From NP936 sp002726085 (lineage in GTDB: Bacteria > Acidobacteriota > Vicinamibacteria > Vicinamibacterales > UBA8438): a DNA stretch of 64,000 bases. Shown in pieces: positions 25,084-33,149 of this stretch. Position 1 is the stretch's first letter. Every line of letters starts with the position of its first letter. Location of the stretch: the NCBI GenBank assembly GCA_036012905.1, contig DASCQF010000139.1, positions 1-64,000 on the forward strand. The letters are read 5' to 3'. Under the pieces are notes generated by a model. That model was given only the letters and a program-made list of their open reading frames with translations. It was not told where the DNA came from and ran no database searches. The translations under genes and the position numbers were made by a program.

Positions 25084-25650
25084 CTAGCGATGTCGCCCCA
25101 GCTCGTCTCTGAAGTCGGGCGGGCGTTCCCTCGGATCAGCGCGACGTCGAAACAACGCGTGAGCGCCCCATTTCATGAACCCAAACGCCACCGCAGCAAT
25201 AGCGAAGAGCAAGAAAATCGACCCGCCAAAGAAGAGCCACAACCGGGTCTTCGAAATCGCCAGAGCCACGGCAAAGCTGACGCCGATGAGCGTCATCAAA
25301 CCAGAGAGCCGGTGAAACCCCGGGACCGCGGCAAAGTCGACGTTCTGGCCAAGCAGCACCAATGTTACGACCATCGAGGCGACTGGCAGCAAGTACACCA
25401 GTGCGTTGACCTCGAGCAGGTTGACGGATGTGAAGAAGAGCGTGTACGTCGTGACCACGGCGGCAAACAGCCCTGGCGCGCAGCTGATGTAAATCAGGGT
25501 GGCGTAGAGGTATCTCCACGGCGTCGTCCCGCCTTGACCGCGTCCATGGAGACGCCCCACCACCCAGGTCGCGAGCGGCACGGAGACGAACACACCCAGA
25601 AGAGTCCAGGGGTAACGACCCGCCTGCAGCAGGAGCTCTTGAATCGTCAC
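25084..25650 (-). CDS. Five-helix membrane protein, unknown
   Basis: About 188 residues from a GTG at 25650 (TIQELLLQAGRYPWTLLG). Five hydrophobic segments include YLYATLIYISCAPGLFAAVV, VYLLPVASMVVTLVLLGQNV and WLFFGGSIFLLFAIAAVAFG, with a basic tail. The long frame upstream to 26373 is antisense noise. The start has a weak Shine-Dalgarno. It is the first gene of the PspA-type operon, 96 bp before DUF4178. Family not recognised. Confidence 0.7.
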   Translation of the reverse strand: MTIQELLLQAGRYPWTLLGVFVSVPLATWVVGRLHGRGQGGTTPWRYLYATLIYISCAPGLFAAVVTTYTLFFTSVNLLEVNALVYLLPVASMVVTLVLLGQNVDFAAVPGFHRLSGLMTLIGVSFAVALAISKTRLWLFFGGSIFLLFAIAAVAFGFMKWGAHALFRRRADPRERPPDFRDELGRHR

Positions 25651-25736
25651 GACGTGGTCGGCACCCGTGACGCCGACACGACCTCGAGCGCTGCCCGAGA
25701 CAAGTAAGGACGGAAGCTGACGTGGCCCACCTCTTT

Positions 25737-25764
25737 GTCCTGTCTCCTGTCTCCAGCCTCCTGT
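25737..25764. repeat. Heptanucleotide repeat tract (4 units)
   Basis: GTCCTGT-CTCCTGT-CTCCAGC-CTCCTGT, located between the MITE-like element and the membrane protein gene. On the minus strand this reads as a purine-rich GGAGACAGGAGACAG-type sequence. Confidence 0.6.
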
Positions 25765-25778
25765 GCAACTTAGGGCCC

Positions 25779-25935
25779 TCGCAAGAATAACTTCCCATCT
25801 GTTGGCCGCCGATGCATCCCCTCTGGCGGTGTTGGGCTTCGGTTCAGCGGGGTCAAATACTGCCGGTATTTTCCCTCGTCGCGCCTTGCCAGCCGGGCGC
25901 CTCGACACCCTAAAACGGGCACTTGTTCTTGCGCG
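25779..25935. mobile_element. MITE-like element (copy B)
   Basis: 157 bp, non-coding. Ends are imperfect inverted repeats: CTCGCAAGAATAACTTCCC (25779 onward) against CGCGCAAGAACAAGTGCCC (25935 backward). The core CTCGTCGCGCCTTGCCAGCC continuing to GGGCGCC (25876-25902), plus GATGCATCCC and CTGGCGGTGTTG, is shared in order with copy A (9385-9549) on the other strand. It ends 5 nt from the stop codon of the gene at 25941, so again it sits at a gene 3' end. Confidence 0.65.
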
Positions 25936-25940
25936 GACCC

Positions 25941-28109
25941 TTACTTCGCCAGCGGGTCTGGGCGAAGTTGGAACCTGACCACCTTGCTCGGCGTGCCCTT
26001 TCCAGTCTCGGCGTGGAACGGCGCCCGTGTGCTCCAGGTAGCCCACAGGCCTTTGCCCTTCCACCCGGCGCCTGGATCGTCGATACGCCCATCCATCCAT
26101 TTGGTGTAGAAGCCCAGCGGATAGGGCACCCGCATCACCACCCACTCGCCGTCTCGAAGCGCCAGCAGGGCCTCGGATGCGTTGCCGGTGCTGATGGGGA
26201 TGTCTCGGCCGAGCCCGAAGGTGTCGAACTGGTCGACCCAGGCGTAGTAACTGCCCTCGCTGCTTCCAGATTCGGTGATCCCCTTCATCTGCGGCAGCGG
26301 CTCCTCGTAAAAGGTCCAGCCCTCGGGGCAGTGCTGGCCGGTGGCGGTCGGACCGTTGAGCTGACCGGAACACTTGCTCCTTTCGAAGCTAGCCAGATGG
26401 CCGCTGGCCAGCGGCGTCCAGACCACGCCGCTCCGGTCGATATCCATGCCTCGTGGCGAGTAGACGTGCTGCTCGCTCGCCCGCGGATTGTCGAACGGCA
26501 CCTCGAAGATCTCGGTCAGCCCGGTTTCCGACGGGTTGTCCCCCGGCACGAACCGCAGCAGCGCCCCCGGCATACCCAGCGACGACCCCCAGACCGAGCC
26601 ATCATTGGGATCGACCGACACGCCGTAGAACCCGGAGCGAATCCGGGTGTCCTTCGACGGGTCGATCGGCTCGCCCGGCTCGGTCCACGCGTCGCGTCGA
26701 CCGTTCCCATTGGTGTCGAGCACCAGCGGGCTCCAGCCCTGGGCCGCCTCCTCGTCACCGGTGTCCAGGAACAGGCGGGTGTTCAGCCACCCGATGACCT
26801 GACCGCCCCCACTGGTCCACAGCGTGTTGTCCGCATCCTCGGCAAACGTCAGATGATGCGTGCTGTAACAGGTCCCGATCAGTGTCATCTCCTCGTCGGA
26901 CGGGTCATAGACCGCCAGATGACGACCGGCGCGCGCGTTGGGGAACACCCTGGCCGAGGGATGATCCGACCCTTCCAGACACATCGGCGGGTTGCTGGGG
27001 CCACGGACCCTCGAGGTCAGCCAGACGCGCCCGTCCTGGTCGAGCATCGGGTTGTGAATATTGGCCTGGCTCTCCCAGATCGCTTCGTCACCCCAGTAGG
27101 GTGACGGCGCGAGCGGGGGCCCGGCCGCCAGCGGCGTGTTCGGATCGCGCACCGGCACTGGCACCTGTCGGATCGCATTCGCCACCGGATCGAGCACCGG
27201 CACGTAGTCGGCACTGGCCTCGAGCGCCCCATAAATCGGACCGTTGGCGTTCACGGTCGGGTCACGTCTGTCTGTCGACGCTTCATCGTGCAGATAGGCC
27301 TTCGGGTCGGCCCAGTCCCACTGGGTGATGACGACGTTCCGCTCGACGCCGCGTGGACGTGGCGGCGCCTCCGGCAGCTCGCCGGCCATGATCCGGCCAG
27401 TCCAATCGGCATACATCTGGAGCGCACGCTGCCGTCCCATCCGATCGAGCGCGCCGCTCATGCTGCCACCCGCCTGGCCTGACTGAATCCGCCGGTCCCA
27501 GGCCTCCACCAGGGAGTCGAACTCGCCAAGCTGCGGGGGAATCTCCCGGGTCGCCTTGTTGCCCAGGGCGTGACAGGCGGTGCACCCGCCCGACTTCAGC
27601 CCGCGCAGCCAGGCAGCCTGGCTGCTGATGCTCGCCGAAATGCCGTTGCCCTCCGGTCCGGTGCCCGGGAACTCGTCCGGGCCCGGCGCCTCGAGGAGCG
27701 AATACCAGTAGCCGGCCGGGTAGTACTGGGCGGCGGCGCTCGCGTCGGGCGCGACCACCGCCGTCAGGTCGACTCTGCCCCCAGGCGACGCCTGCTGTTT
27801 GGCGGAGTCGACCAGCCCGTAGCCGCGCGCCCAGACGTCATAAGTCGCCGCCGGGAGGTCCGGCACTACATAGCGCCCCTGGTCGTCGGTCACGACCGTA
27901 CGATTGAACCGCGTGGGCAGGTCGGTCGTCTCGGCTATGACCCAGACACCGGCTTCCGGACCATTCGCTCCCATCACCACCCCGCCGATGTCGTCACTGT
28001 CAATTTGTACCGCCGCCTGCCTGGCACCAAGTCCTGCCACAAAGACCATCACGCACACGGCGAGCCCAACCCCAACCACACCGACGAATCCAAGCCTGCT
28101 CTTCGTCAT
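25941..28109 (-). CDS. Secreted carboxypeptidase-regulatory-like/propeller protein with one c-heme site
   Basis: 722 residues. AGGAGAAG precedes ATG 28109. A signal helix (8-29) is followed by a CarboxypepD_reg-like beta domain (IGGVVMGANGPEAGVWVIAE, then VTDDQGRYVVPDLPAATYDV). A heme-binding CTACH sits at 176-180. A large propeller-like part follows, with PYWGDEAIWESQANIHNPML, GVSVDPNDGSVWGSSLGMPG and SPRGMDIDRSGVVWTPLASG. The last part resembles virginiamycin-B-lyase-type or SMP-type propellers. It follows the PQQ dehydrogenase by 112 bp on the same strand, so it may take its electrons. Confidence 0.85.
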   Translation of the reverse strand: MTKSRLGFVGVVGVGLAVCVMVFVAGLGARQAAVQIDSDDIGGVVMGANGPEAGVWVIAETTDLPTRFNRTVVTDDQGRYVVPDLPAATYDVWARGYGLVDSAKQQASPGGRVDLTAVVAPDASAAAQYYPAGYWYSLLEAPGPDEFPGTGPEGNGISASISSQAAWLRGLKSGGCTACHALGNKATREIPPQLGEFDSLVEAWDRRIQSGQAGGSMSGALDRMGRQRALQMYADWTGRIMAGELPEAPPRPRGVERNVVITQWDWADPKAYLHDEASTDRRDPTVNANGPIYGALEASADYVPVLDPVANAIRQVPVPVRDPNTPLAAGPPLAPSPYWGDEAIWESQANIHNPMLDQDGRVWLTSRVRGPSNPPMCLEGSDHPSARVFPNARAGRHLAVYDPSDEEMTLIGTCYSTHHLTFAEDADNTLWTSGGGQVIGWLNTRLFLDTGDEEAAQGWSPLVLDTNGNGRRDAWTEPGEPIDPSKDTRIRSGFYGVSVDPNDGSVWGSSLGMPGALLRFVPGDNPSETGLTEIFEVPFDNPRASEQHVYSPRGMDIDRSGVVWTPLASGHLASFERSKCSGQLNGPTATGQHCPEGWTFYEEPLPQMKGITESGSSEGSYYAWVDQFDTFGLGRDIPISTGNASEALLALRDGEWVVMRVPYPLGFYTKWMDGRIDDPGAGWKGKGLWATWSTRAPFHAETGKGTPSKVVRFQLRPDPLAK

Positions 28110-28184
28110 CGCCCTTCTCCTCATCTACAACCCGGCGGTCTCCAGTCTCAGCCGACATTGATGGCTGGTGAAGCCATCCGACTT

Positions 28185-28212
28185 CTCCTGCCTCCTGTCT
28201 CCTGACTTCTGG
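28185..28212. repeat. Heptanucleotide repeat tract (4 units)
   Basis: CTCCTGC-CTCCTGT-CTCCTGA-CTTCTGG between the PQQ dehydrogenase stop (28222) and the next start (28109). Confidence 0.65.
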
Positions 28213-28221
28213 AAGCGCTCC

Positions 28222-30177
28222 TCATCGAAGCGCCAGCGCTACCCACTCGCTCTCCATATCGCTCCAGCCTACTGCGACCACGATGTATTGCTTGCCGTCG
28301 GCCACATACGTGATCGGCGCCGCGCTGGTCCCCCCGGGCAGCTCCACCTCGGCGACCACGGCACCAGTCTGTTTGTCATAGGCCCTGAACTGCTTACCCC
28401 CCACCTGCTCCGGCAACAGCACCATGCCCCGGTCGACCCCCTCTCCGAGAAAGACCAGCGTGCTGGTGACCAGCGGAGACACTCGCCCGGCCTGCCCAAG
28501 GGGCGGCAAATTCAGGTGTCGGATCGCCGGATGGTCCCGTGGCCCGTCGCCATTGGGAACACGCCAACGAATCTCCCCCGCGTTCAGGTCAATAGCAACA
28601 AGGCTGCCATACGGCGGCTTCAAGAGCGGTAGCCCCTGCGGGCCCTCGGCGATATCCAGCGCCCGCATCACGAAATCGACATTCGAGCGAGGATGTTCCG
28701 ATTTCGTCAACCCGACAACGGCCGGAGTACGAACCGTCGGAACATAGAGGATACCGGTCTCTGGATCCACCCCGGCGCCGCTCCAGTCTGCTCCGCCGAC
28801 CAGCCCGGGTGCCTGAATCGTCCCCTTGGTGCCGTCCGGCGTCGCTTCAACGATCGTCGGGGGCGTAAACAGTGGCCCGGAGACATAACCGGCGAGAATC
28901 TTCTCCGCCTCACGGCGCAGCTCCGGCGTGAAGTCGATCAGTTGGTCAATCGAAACGCCCTGCTGGTCGAACGGCGGCGGCTTCGTGGGAAACGGTTGGG
29001 TTGGTGCATACCACTCACCCGGCACGGTGCCGGCCGACACCGGACGTTCCTCGATCGGCCAGACCGGTTCCCCGGTCTCCCGGTCGAAGACGTACGTGAA
29101 ACCTTGTTTGCTGACGATGGCAACCGCCTTGATCTCGCGACCCTCAACGGTGATGTCGATCAGGTTGGGCGCCGCCGGAAAGTCGTAGTCCCAAAGCCCG
29201 TGATGCACCGCCTGAAAGTGCCAGACTCGCTTACCAGTTCGGACATCGAGGCAGACGAGACTTTCGGCAAAGAGGTTGTCGCCGGGCCGGTGTCCACCGT
29301 AGTAGTCGTTGGTTGGCGTGGACAGCGGCAGGTAGACATAACCCAGCTCTTCGTCGGCGCTCGGCCAGGCCCACATGTTCGTATTTCCGGTGTACTCCCA
29401 CGACGCGCGATCCTCGTTCGGGCTGGTCAGCCACGTCTCGTTCCCGACCTCGCCCTCCTGAGGCACCGTGTGAAAGATCCACAGCTGCTCACCTGTTCGG
29501 ACGTCGAATCCCCGAACGTCGCCCGGCGGCATTTCCTTGCGGGCCGGCATCGTCTCGTTGACGAAATCTGTCATGGCCGAGCCGATGATGACGACGTCGT
29601 TGGCCACCAGCGGGGCTGACCGCCACGCGAATTGCGTCACGGTCCGGGTATCGTAGCCTTGGGTCAGATCCACTTCCCCGCCGACCCCGAAACTCGGGTA
29701 GCGTGCCCCGGTGCGCGCTTCGAAGGCGACCAGGCTCGACCCGACGACCGCGATGACCCTCGCGTCGTTACTCTCTCGATCCTCCCAGTACGCGACCCCG
29801 CGACTCGCGCTGCCGCGCCGCGTCTCGCCCTCGGGCAATGGATCGAACCAGACGACCGCGCCGGTCGTCGGGTCGAGCGCGGCAACTGTGCCCAGCGCGG
29901 TACTCACATACAGGCGCCCATCGGCCATCAGCGGCGTGTTCTGCACCACCGATGGCGGCCGCACGCTGCGATCCTGCCGAATTGCGTCTGGAATCGTCGA
30001 TTGCCGCCAGGCGACCCGCAGGGCGCCGGCGTTGTCGGCGTTGATCTGGTCGAGCGACGAATACTTCGTTCCGGCGGCGTCTGCACTGTAGGCGCGCCAT
30101 TCCTCCGTCTGCGCCGTGGCGAATGAGCCAGCCAGCAGGACCACGAGTATCGCCAGCGTGAGCAACCGTGCCAGCAT
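28222..30177 (-). CDS. PQQ-dependent quinoprotein dehydrogenase
   Basis: 651 residues. Periplasmic dehydrogenase oxidising an unknown alcohol or sugar, with PQQ as cofactor. Signal peptide to ATAQ (residue 23), then EEWRAYSADAAGTKYSSLDQ, the typical opening of this family. Propeller blades include ALDPTTGAVVW, GFDVRTGEQLWIFHT, CLDVRTGKRVWHFQ and VFDRETGEPVW. GLVGGADWSGAGVDPETGIL and YVADGKQYIVVAVG at the end are hallmarks of the glucose-dehydrogenase-like membrane/periplasmic group. The ATG shares a base with the PAS gene stop (TGATG). A longer frame to 30747 overlaps the PAS gene and is rejected. Confidence 0.92.
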   Translation of the reverse strand: MLARLLTLAILVVLLAGSFATAQTEEWRAYSADAAGTKYSSLDQINADNAGALRVAWRQSTIPDAIRQDRSVRPPSVVQNTPLMADGRLYVSTALGTVAALDPTTGAVVWFDPLPEGETRRGSASRGVAYWEDRESNDARVIAVVGSSLVAFEARTGARYPSFGVGGEVDLTQGYDTRTVTQFAWRSAPLVANDVVIIGSAMTDFVNETMPARKEMPPGDVRGFDVRTGEQLWIFHTVPQEGEVGNETWLTSPNEDRASWEYTGNTNMWAWPSADEELGYVYLPLSTPTNDYYGGHRPGDNLFAESLVCLDVRTGKRVWHFQAVHHGLWDYDFPAAPNLIDITVEGREIKAVAIVSKQGFTYVFDRETGEPVWPIEERPVSAGTVPGEWYAPTQPFPTKPPPFDQQGVSIDQLIDFTPELRREAEKILAGYVSGPLFTPPTIVEATPDGTKGTIQAPGLVGGADWSGAGVDPETGILYVPTVRTPAVVGLTKSEHPRSNVDFVMRALDIAEGPQGLPLLKPPYGSLVAIDLNAGEIRWRVPNGDGPRDHPAIRHLNLPPLGQAGRVSPLVTSTLVFLGEGVDRGMVLLPEQVGGKQFRAYDKQTGAVVAEVELPGGTSAAPITYVADGKQYIVVAVGWSDMESEWVALALR

Positions 30178-30641
30178 CACGCGCCTTGCGCCACGATACG
30201 GTCCCGCACCGCCTCGGCATCGCGGAGAAGCCGCCCTTCGAATTCCGGCTCTGGCTTGACGACGTTCTTGCCGCGCATGAGGAGCACCGCGCGGGCGCGA
30301 TCGGCGCGACCGGTGCCGAGCGGGATCAGCCCCACGCCAAACACGTCGCAGTGTTGCCCCTGCATGCAGATGGTCTCCTCGCAGTAGACCACCTCGGTCG
30401 CCTTGGTGACCGAGGTGATCTTCGGACAGTGAAAGGCGCAGGTCTCGTCGACAACCGGCAACAGCTCGAAACAGTGCTTGCCGAACCACTGATCGGGCAC
30501 CAACGCGCGCGCCGGCGCGTTCGCGTAGACGAACTCCATTCGTTCGGACACCACCACACACGGGTCCGGCTCCGCTTCGAGCCAGTTCCATCGCACGGTG
30601 ATCTCGTCCCGCAACTCTGAATCCGCTCCGATAGTCGACAT
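30177..30641 (-). CDS. Cys-rich PAS-like sensor protein
   Basis: 154 residues, no signal. The pattern WNWLEAEPDPCVVVSERMEF, then VYANAPARALVPDQWFGKHC and FELLP is a PAS domain. Six Cys follow in a cluster: Cys57, Cys68, Cys72, Cys87, Cys92 and Cys98 (as C-x10-C-x3-C-x14-C-x4-C-x5-C). This suggests a metal, Fe-S or redox-sensing site. There is no output domain. GAGGAGGA before ATG 30641 fixes the start; the stop overlaps the PQQ dehydrogenase start. Probably adjusts the dehydrogenase system to redox state (inference). Confidence 0.75.
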   Translation of the reverse strand: MSTIGADSELRDEITVRWNWLEAEPDPCVVVSERMEFVYANAPARALVPDQWFGKHCFELLPVVDETCAFHCPKITSVTKATEVVYCEETICMQGQHCDVFGVGLIPLGTGRADRARAVLLMRGKNVVKPEPEFEGRLLRDAEAVRDRIVAQGA

Positions 30642-30749
30642 CACCGTCCTCCTCATGCGGCCGACCCAACTGGAGGCAGTCTATACCGCGAGCTCGTAGG
30701 GCACCAGGGCTCCGTGCCATGCGTTTCCATCGTCTAGGGAACTGCACGT

Positions 30750-30755
30750 TATAAT
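30750..30755 (+). promoter_or_regulatory. -10 box TATAAT
   Basis: Perfect TATAAT followed by C, 43 nt before the ATG at 30798. No good -35 is found 16-18 bp upstream. The same context recurs at 36137 and 45136. Confidence 0.5.
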
Positions 30756-30797
30756 CTCGGGACTCGTCCGTCTGCCTCCTGCGACAGTGGAGAACCG

Positions 30798-31346
30798 ATG
30801 CATCGCACCGCGCCCGTCATCGCCGTCCTTGCCATCTGCCTAGCAGCCCAGGCACCGTCAGTCGCGGCCCAGACACCAAACTTCTCCGGAACCTGGGTCC
30901 TGAACGAGGGCGCGAGCCAAATCGTCGCAGAGGCTGGTTTTGGCGTGCTCGGGGCCGTTGGGACACCGGAGCGTCTGCACGTCACGCATGCGGCCAATGG
31001 CGACCTGGCGCTACAGAGCGAGTGGAACACCAGCGAAGCGCGGATCTACAGACCCGACAGTGAGACGGTCATTCCTGTCGGCCCAGACGACACGATGACG
31101 GTCGTGGCCCGTTGGGACGGAGCGACCCTGGTCGCCCAGGGCGGCCGAGCAACCGCCGGTGGCGGGTCGACCATCCTCGGCGTCCGACGAGCCGTTTCGA
31201 TGAGCGCCGACGGCGGGACGCTGACAATCGAAGCGACCACGACCACGTCCGATGGCGACGCCACGAGCACGATGGTCTACAACAGACTGACGGACCTCGG
31301 CCCATGCGAGCAGTGGTCCGAGCCGTGCCAACCGCGACAACCATGA
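30798..31346 (+). CDS. Secreted beta-rich protein, unknown (182 aa)
   Basis: Signal peptide (TAPVIAVLAICLAAQAPSVA) to about residue 24. The mature part starts PNFSGTWVLNEGASQ, a lipocalin-like opening common in acidobacterial secreted proteins, and continues as beta strands (TMTVVARWDGATLVAQGG, TLTIEATTTTSDGDA). Two Cys near the end (CEQWSEPC) could form a disulfide. GTGGAGAA precedes the ATG. The stop overlaps the TPR lipoprotein start (ATGA), so they are co-translated. Function unknown. Confidence 0.8.
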   Translation: MHRTAPVIAVLAICLAAQAPSVAAQTPNFSGTWVLNEGASQIVAEAGFGVLGAVGTPERLHVTHAANGDLALQSEWNTSEARIYRPDSETVIPVGPDDTMTVVARWDGATLVAQGGRATAGGGSTILGVRRAVSMSADGGTLTIEATTTTSDGDATSTMVYNRLTDLGPCEQWSEPCQPRQP

Positions 31347-32050
31347 CCGGTAACGGTCGTCAGCGTCGGGCTCTGACGGCGACACACCGGGCTGTCCTGC
31401 TAGCCGGGCTCGTGGCGACCATCGTGGGTTGCCAGACTGAGAGCTGGGAACAATACATGGAGGCGGCCGCCTTCGCCTATCAGGACGGAAATTACCAGGA
31501 AGCGGAGCAGTGGTTTCTGGCGGCAGAACAGGTCGCCGCCGATTTCGAGTCGTTAGACCCGCGCCTGGCTCTGACGCTCGGGAACCTGGCGGACTTCTAC
31601 CACGCCCTGGCCCGCGACAACGAGGCAGAGCCGCTCTACCTCGAAACGCTGGCGCTGCTCGAACGAATAGATGGTCCGGACGCGCCTCGCGTCGCCCGCT
31701 TTGTCGTCGACCTCGCCACGTTCTACACCGTCCTCGGCCGCGTCGAGGAGGCGGAGCCGCTCTATCTGCGCGCACTCGAGACACTCGAGTGGGAGTTGGG
31801 GCCGTATCATTTCGACGTGCTCGTCGTCCGGACGGCGCTGGCCGGCCTCTACCTCCAGCAAACACGATATACGGACGCGGAACCGCTCTACCGCGAAGTG
31901 CTCGCGATCCTGCTCGACACACCGGACCCAGACCAGGACCACCTTCTGACGGTGCTGGACGAGTATGCCGTGGTGCTGCGTGCGATCGGTCGCGAGGAGG
32001 ACGCCGCGGCGCTCGACGCCCGCGCCCGCGCAGTGCGTGCCAGGCTATGA
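31343..32050 (+). CDS. TPR lipoprotein
   Basis: 235 residues. A lipobox ends at VATIVGC (Cys30). Four to five tetratricopeptide repeats follow: YQDGNYQEAEQWFLAAEQVA, LADFYHALARDNEAEPLYLE, LATFYTVLGRVEEAEPLYLR and LAGLYLQQTRYTDAEPLYRE. This is a protein-binding scaffold at the envelope. The start is set by the ATGA overlap with the upstream gene; longer frames run antisense to nothing real. The next gene (NHL) follows within 30 nt. Confidence 0.88.
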   Translation: MTGNGRQRRALTATHRAVLLAGLVATIVGCQTESWEQYMEAAAFAYQDGNYQEAEQWFLAAEQVAADFESLDPRLALTLGNLADFYHALARDNEAEPLYLETLALLERIDGPDAPRVARFVVDLATFYTVLGRVEEAEPLYLRALETLEWELGPYHFDVLVVRTALAGLYLQQTRYTDAEPLYREVLAILLDTPDPDQDHLLTVLDEYAVVLRAIGREEDAAALDARARAVRARL

Positions 32051-32079
32051 CGGATGACTCTCTGGAGGCAGGAGACACA

Positions 32080-33135
32080 ATGAGGCAGTGGATCAGCCTG
32101 GCGGCTGCCGTCCTCGCGCTCGGGGGCTCGCTCGACGCGGCGACGGTCACGACGGTAATCGGCACAGGTGAATCGGGTCTCTCTGAGACGCAGGTCGCCA
32201 ACCCCTACGGGGTCGTCGTAGGACCGGACGATGCGCTGTATTTTTGCGATCTGGACAACCAGCGGATCCGGCGCCTCGACCTGGCCACCGGAAGCACGAC
32301 GACGGTCGCCGGTAACGGCATCCGCGGCTACAGCGGCGACGGGGGCCCAGCCACCGCCGCCGCGTTGAACATGCCGCACGAGATCCAGTTCGACAGCGAC
32401 GGGCACCTCTATATCGTCGAACGGGACAACCATGCGGTTCGGCGCGTCGACGCAGCCACGGGCATCATCTCGACCGTCGCCGGGACCGGTGAGGCCGGTT
32501 TTTCTGGCGACGGCGGTCCCGCCACCGCCGCCGAGCTGCGCCAGCCCCACAGCATCGCGTTCGACCCGCAGGGCCGGCTGCTCATTTGCGACGTCGGCAA
32601 TCACCGGATCCGCCGGGTGGACCCAACCACCGGGATCATCGAGACATGGGCCGGCACCGGGGCACGAGAGCCGACACCGGATGGCGCACCACTCGCCGGC
32701 ACACCGCTAAACGGCCCACGCGCGATGGCACTCGACCCGGACGGCAACTTGTATCTGGCGTTGCGCGAAGGGAATGCGATTTATCGAATCGATCTGGGCA
32801 CCGAGACGATCCACCACGTGGCCGGCACCGGCGAACCGGGCCACACCGGCGACGGCGGACCGGCCACGCAAGCCACGCTGGGCGGACCCAAGGGACTGGC
32901 CTACGAAGACGGTCAGCTGTATATCGCCGACACGGAGAATCACGTTATCCGGATGATCGACATCGGGCGCGGTGTCATCTCCACGGTGCTGGGCGACGGG
33001 CAACGGGGAGACGGGCCGGAACCAGACCCGCAGCGTTGCCGACTTGCGCGACCGCATGGTGTTTTTGCTGGTGCCGCCGGCCTCTACGTCGGCGACAGCG
33101 AGGCGCACCGCATTCGGCTGCTGCGCAGGGAATGA
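32080..33135 (+). CDS. Secreted NHL-repeat beta-propeller
   Basis: 351 residues. Signal peptide (RQWISLAAAVLALGGSLDA). At least five NHL repeats follow, for example NPYGVVVGPDDALYFCDLDN, GDGGPATAAALNMPHEIQFD, QPHSIAFDPQGRLLICDVGN and GPKGLAYEDGQLYIADTENH. The spacer GYSGDGGPAT recurs between blades. ATG 32080 has GGAGGCAGGAGA upstream, itself like the local heptamer repeat on the reverse strand; ATG 32047 (ATGA with the TPR stop) is an alternative without a signal peptide at its start. Ligand unknown. Confidence 0.9.
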   Translation: MRQWISLAAAVLALGGSLDAATVTTVIGTGESGLSETQVANPYGVVVGPDDALYFCDLDNQRIRRLDLATGSTTTVAGNGIRGYSGDGGPATAAALNMPHEIQFDSDGHLYIVERDNHAVRRVDAATGIISTVAGTGEAGFSGDGGPATAAELRQPHSIAFDPQGRLLICDVGNHRIRRVDPTTGIIETWAGTGAREPTPDGAPLAGTPLNGPRAMALDPDGNLYLALREGNAIYRIDLGTETIHHVAGTGEPGHTGDGGPATQATLGGPKGLAYEDGQLYIADTENHVIRMIDIGRGVISTVLGDGQRGDGPEPDPQRCRLARPHGVFAGAAGLYVGDSEAHRIRLLRRE

Positions 33136-33149
33136 CTCGGGCCTAGCCG

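Noticed and set aside
28222..30747. 841-residue version of the PQQ dehydrogenase
   Set aside because: The extra N-terminus is read out of frame through the PAS gene. The signal peptide begins at 30177, coupled to the PAS stop.
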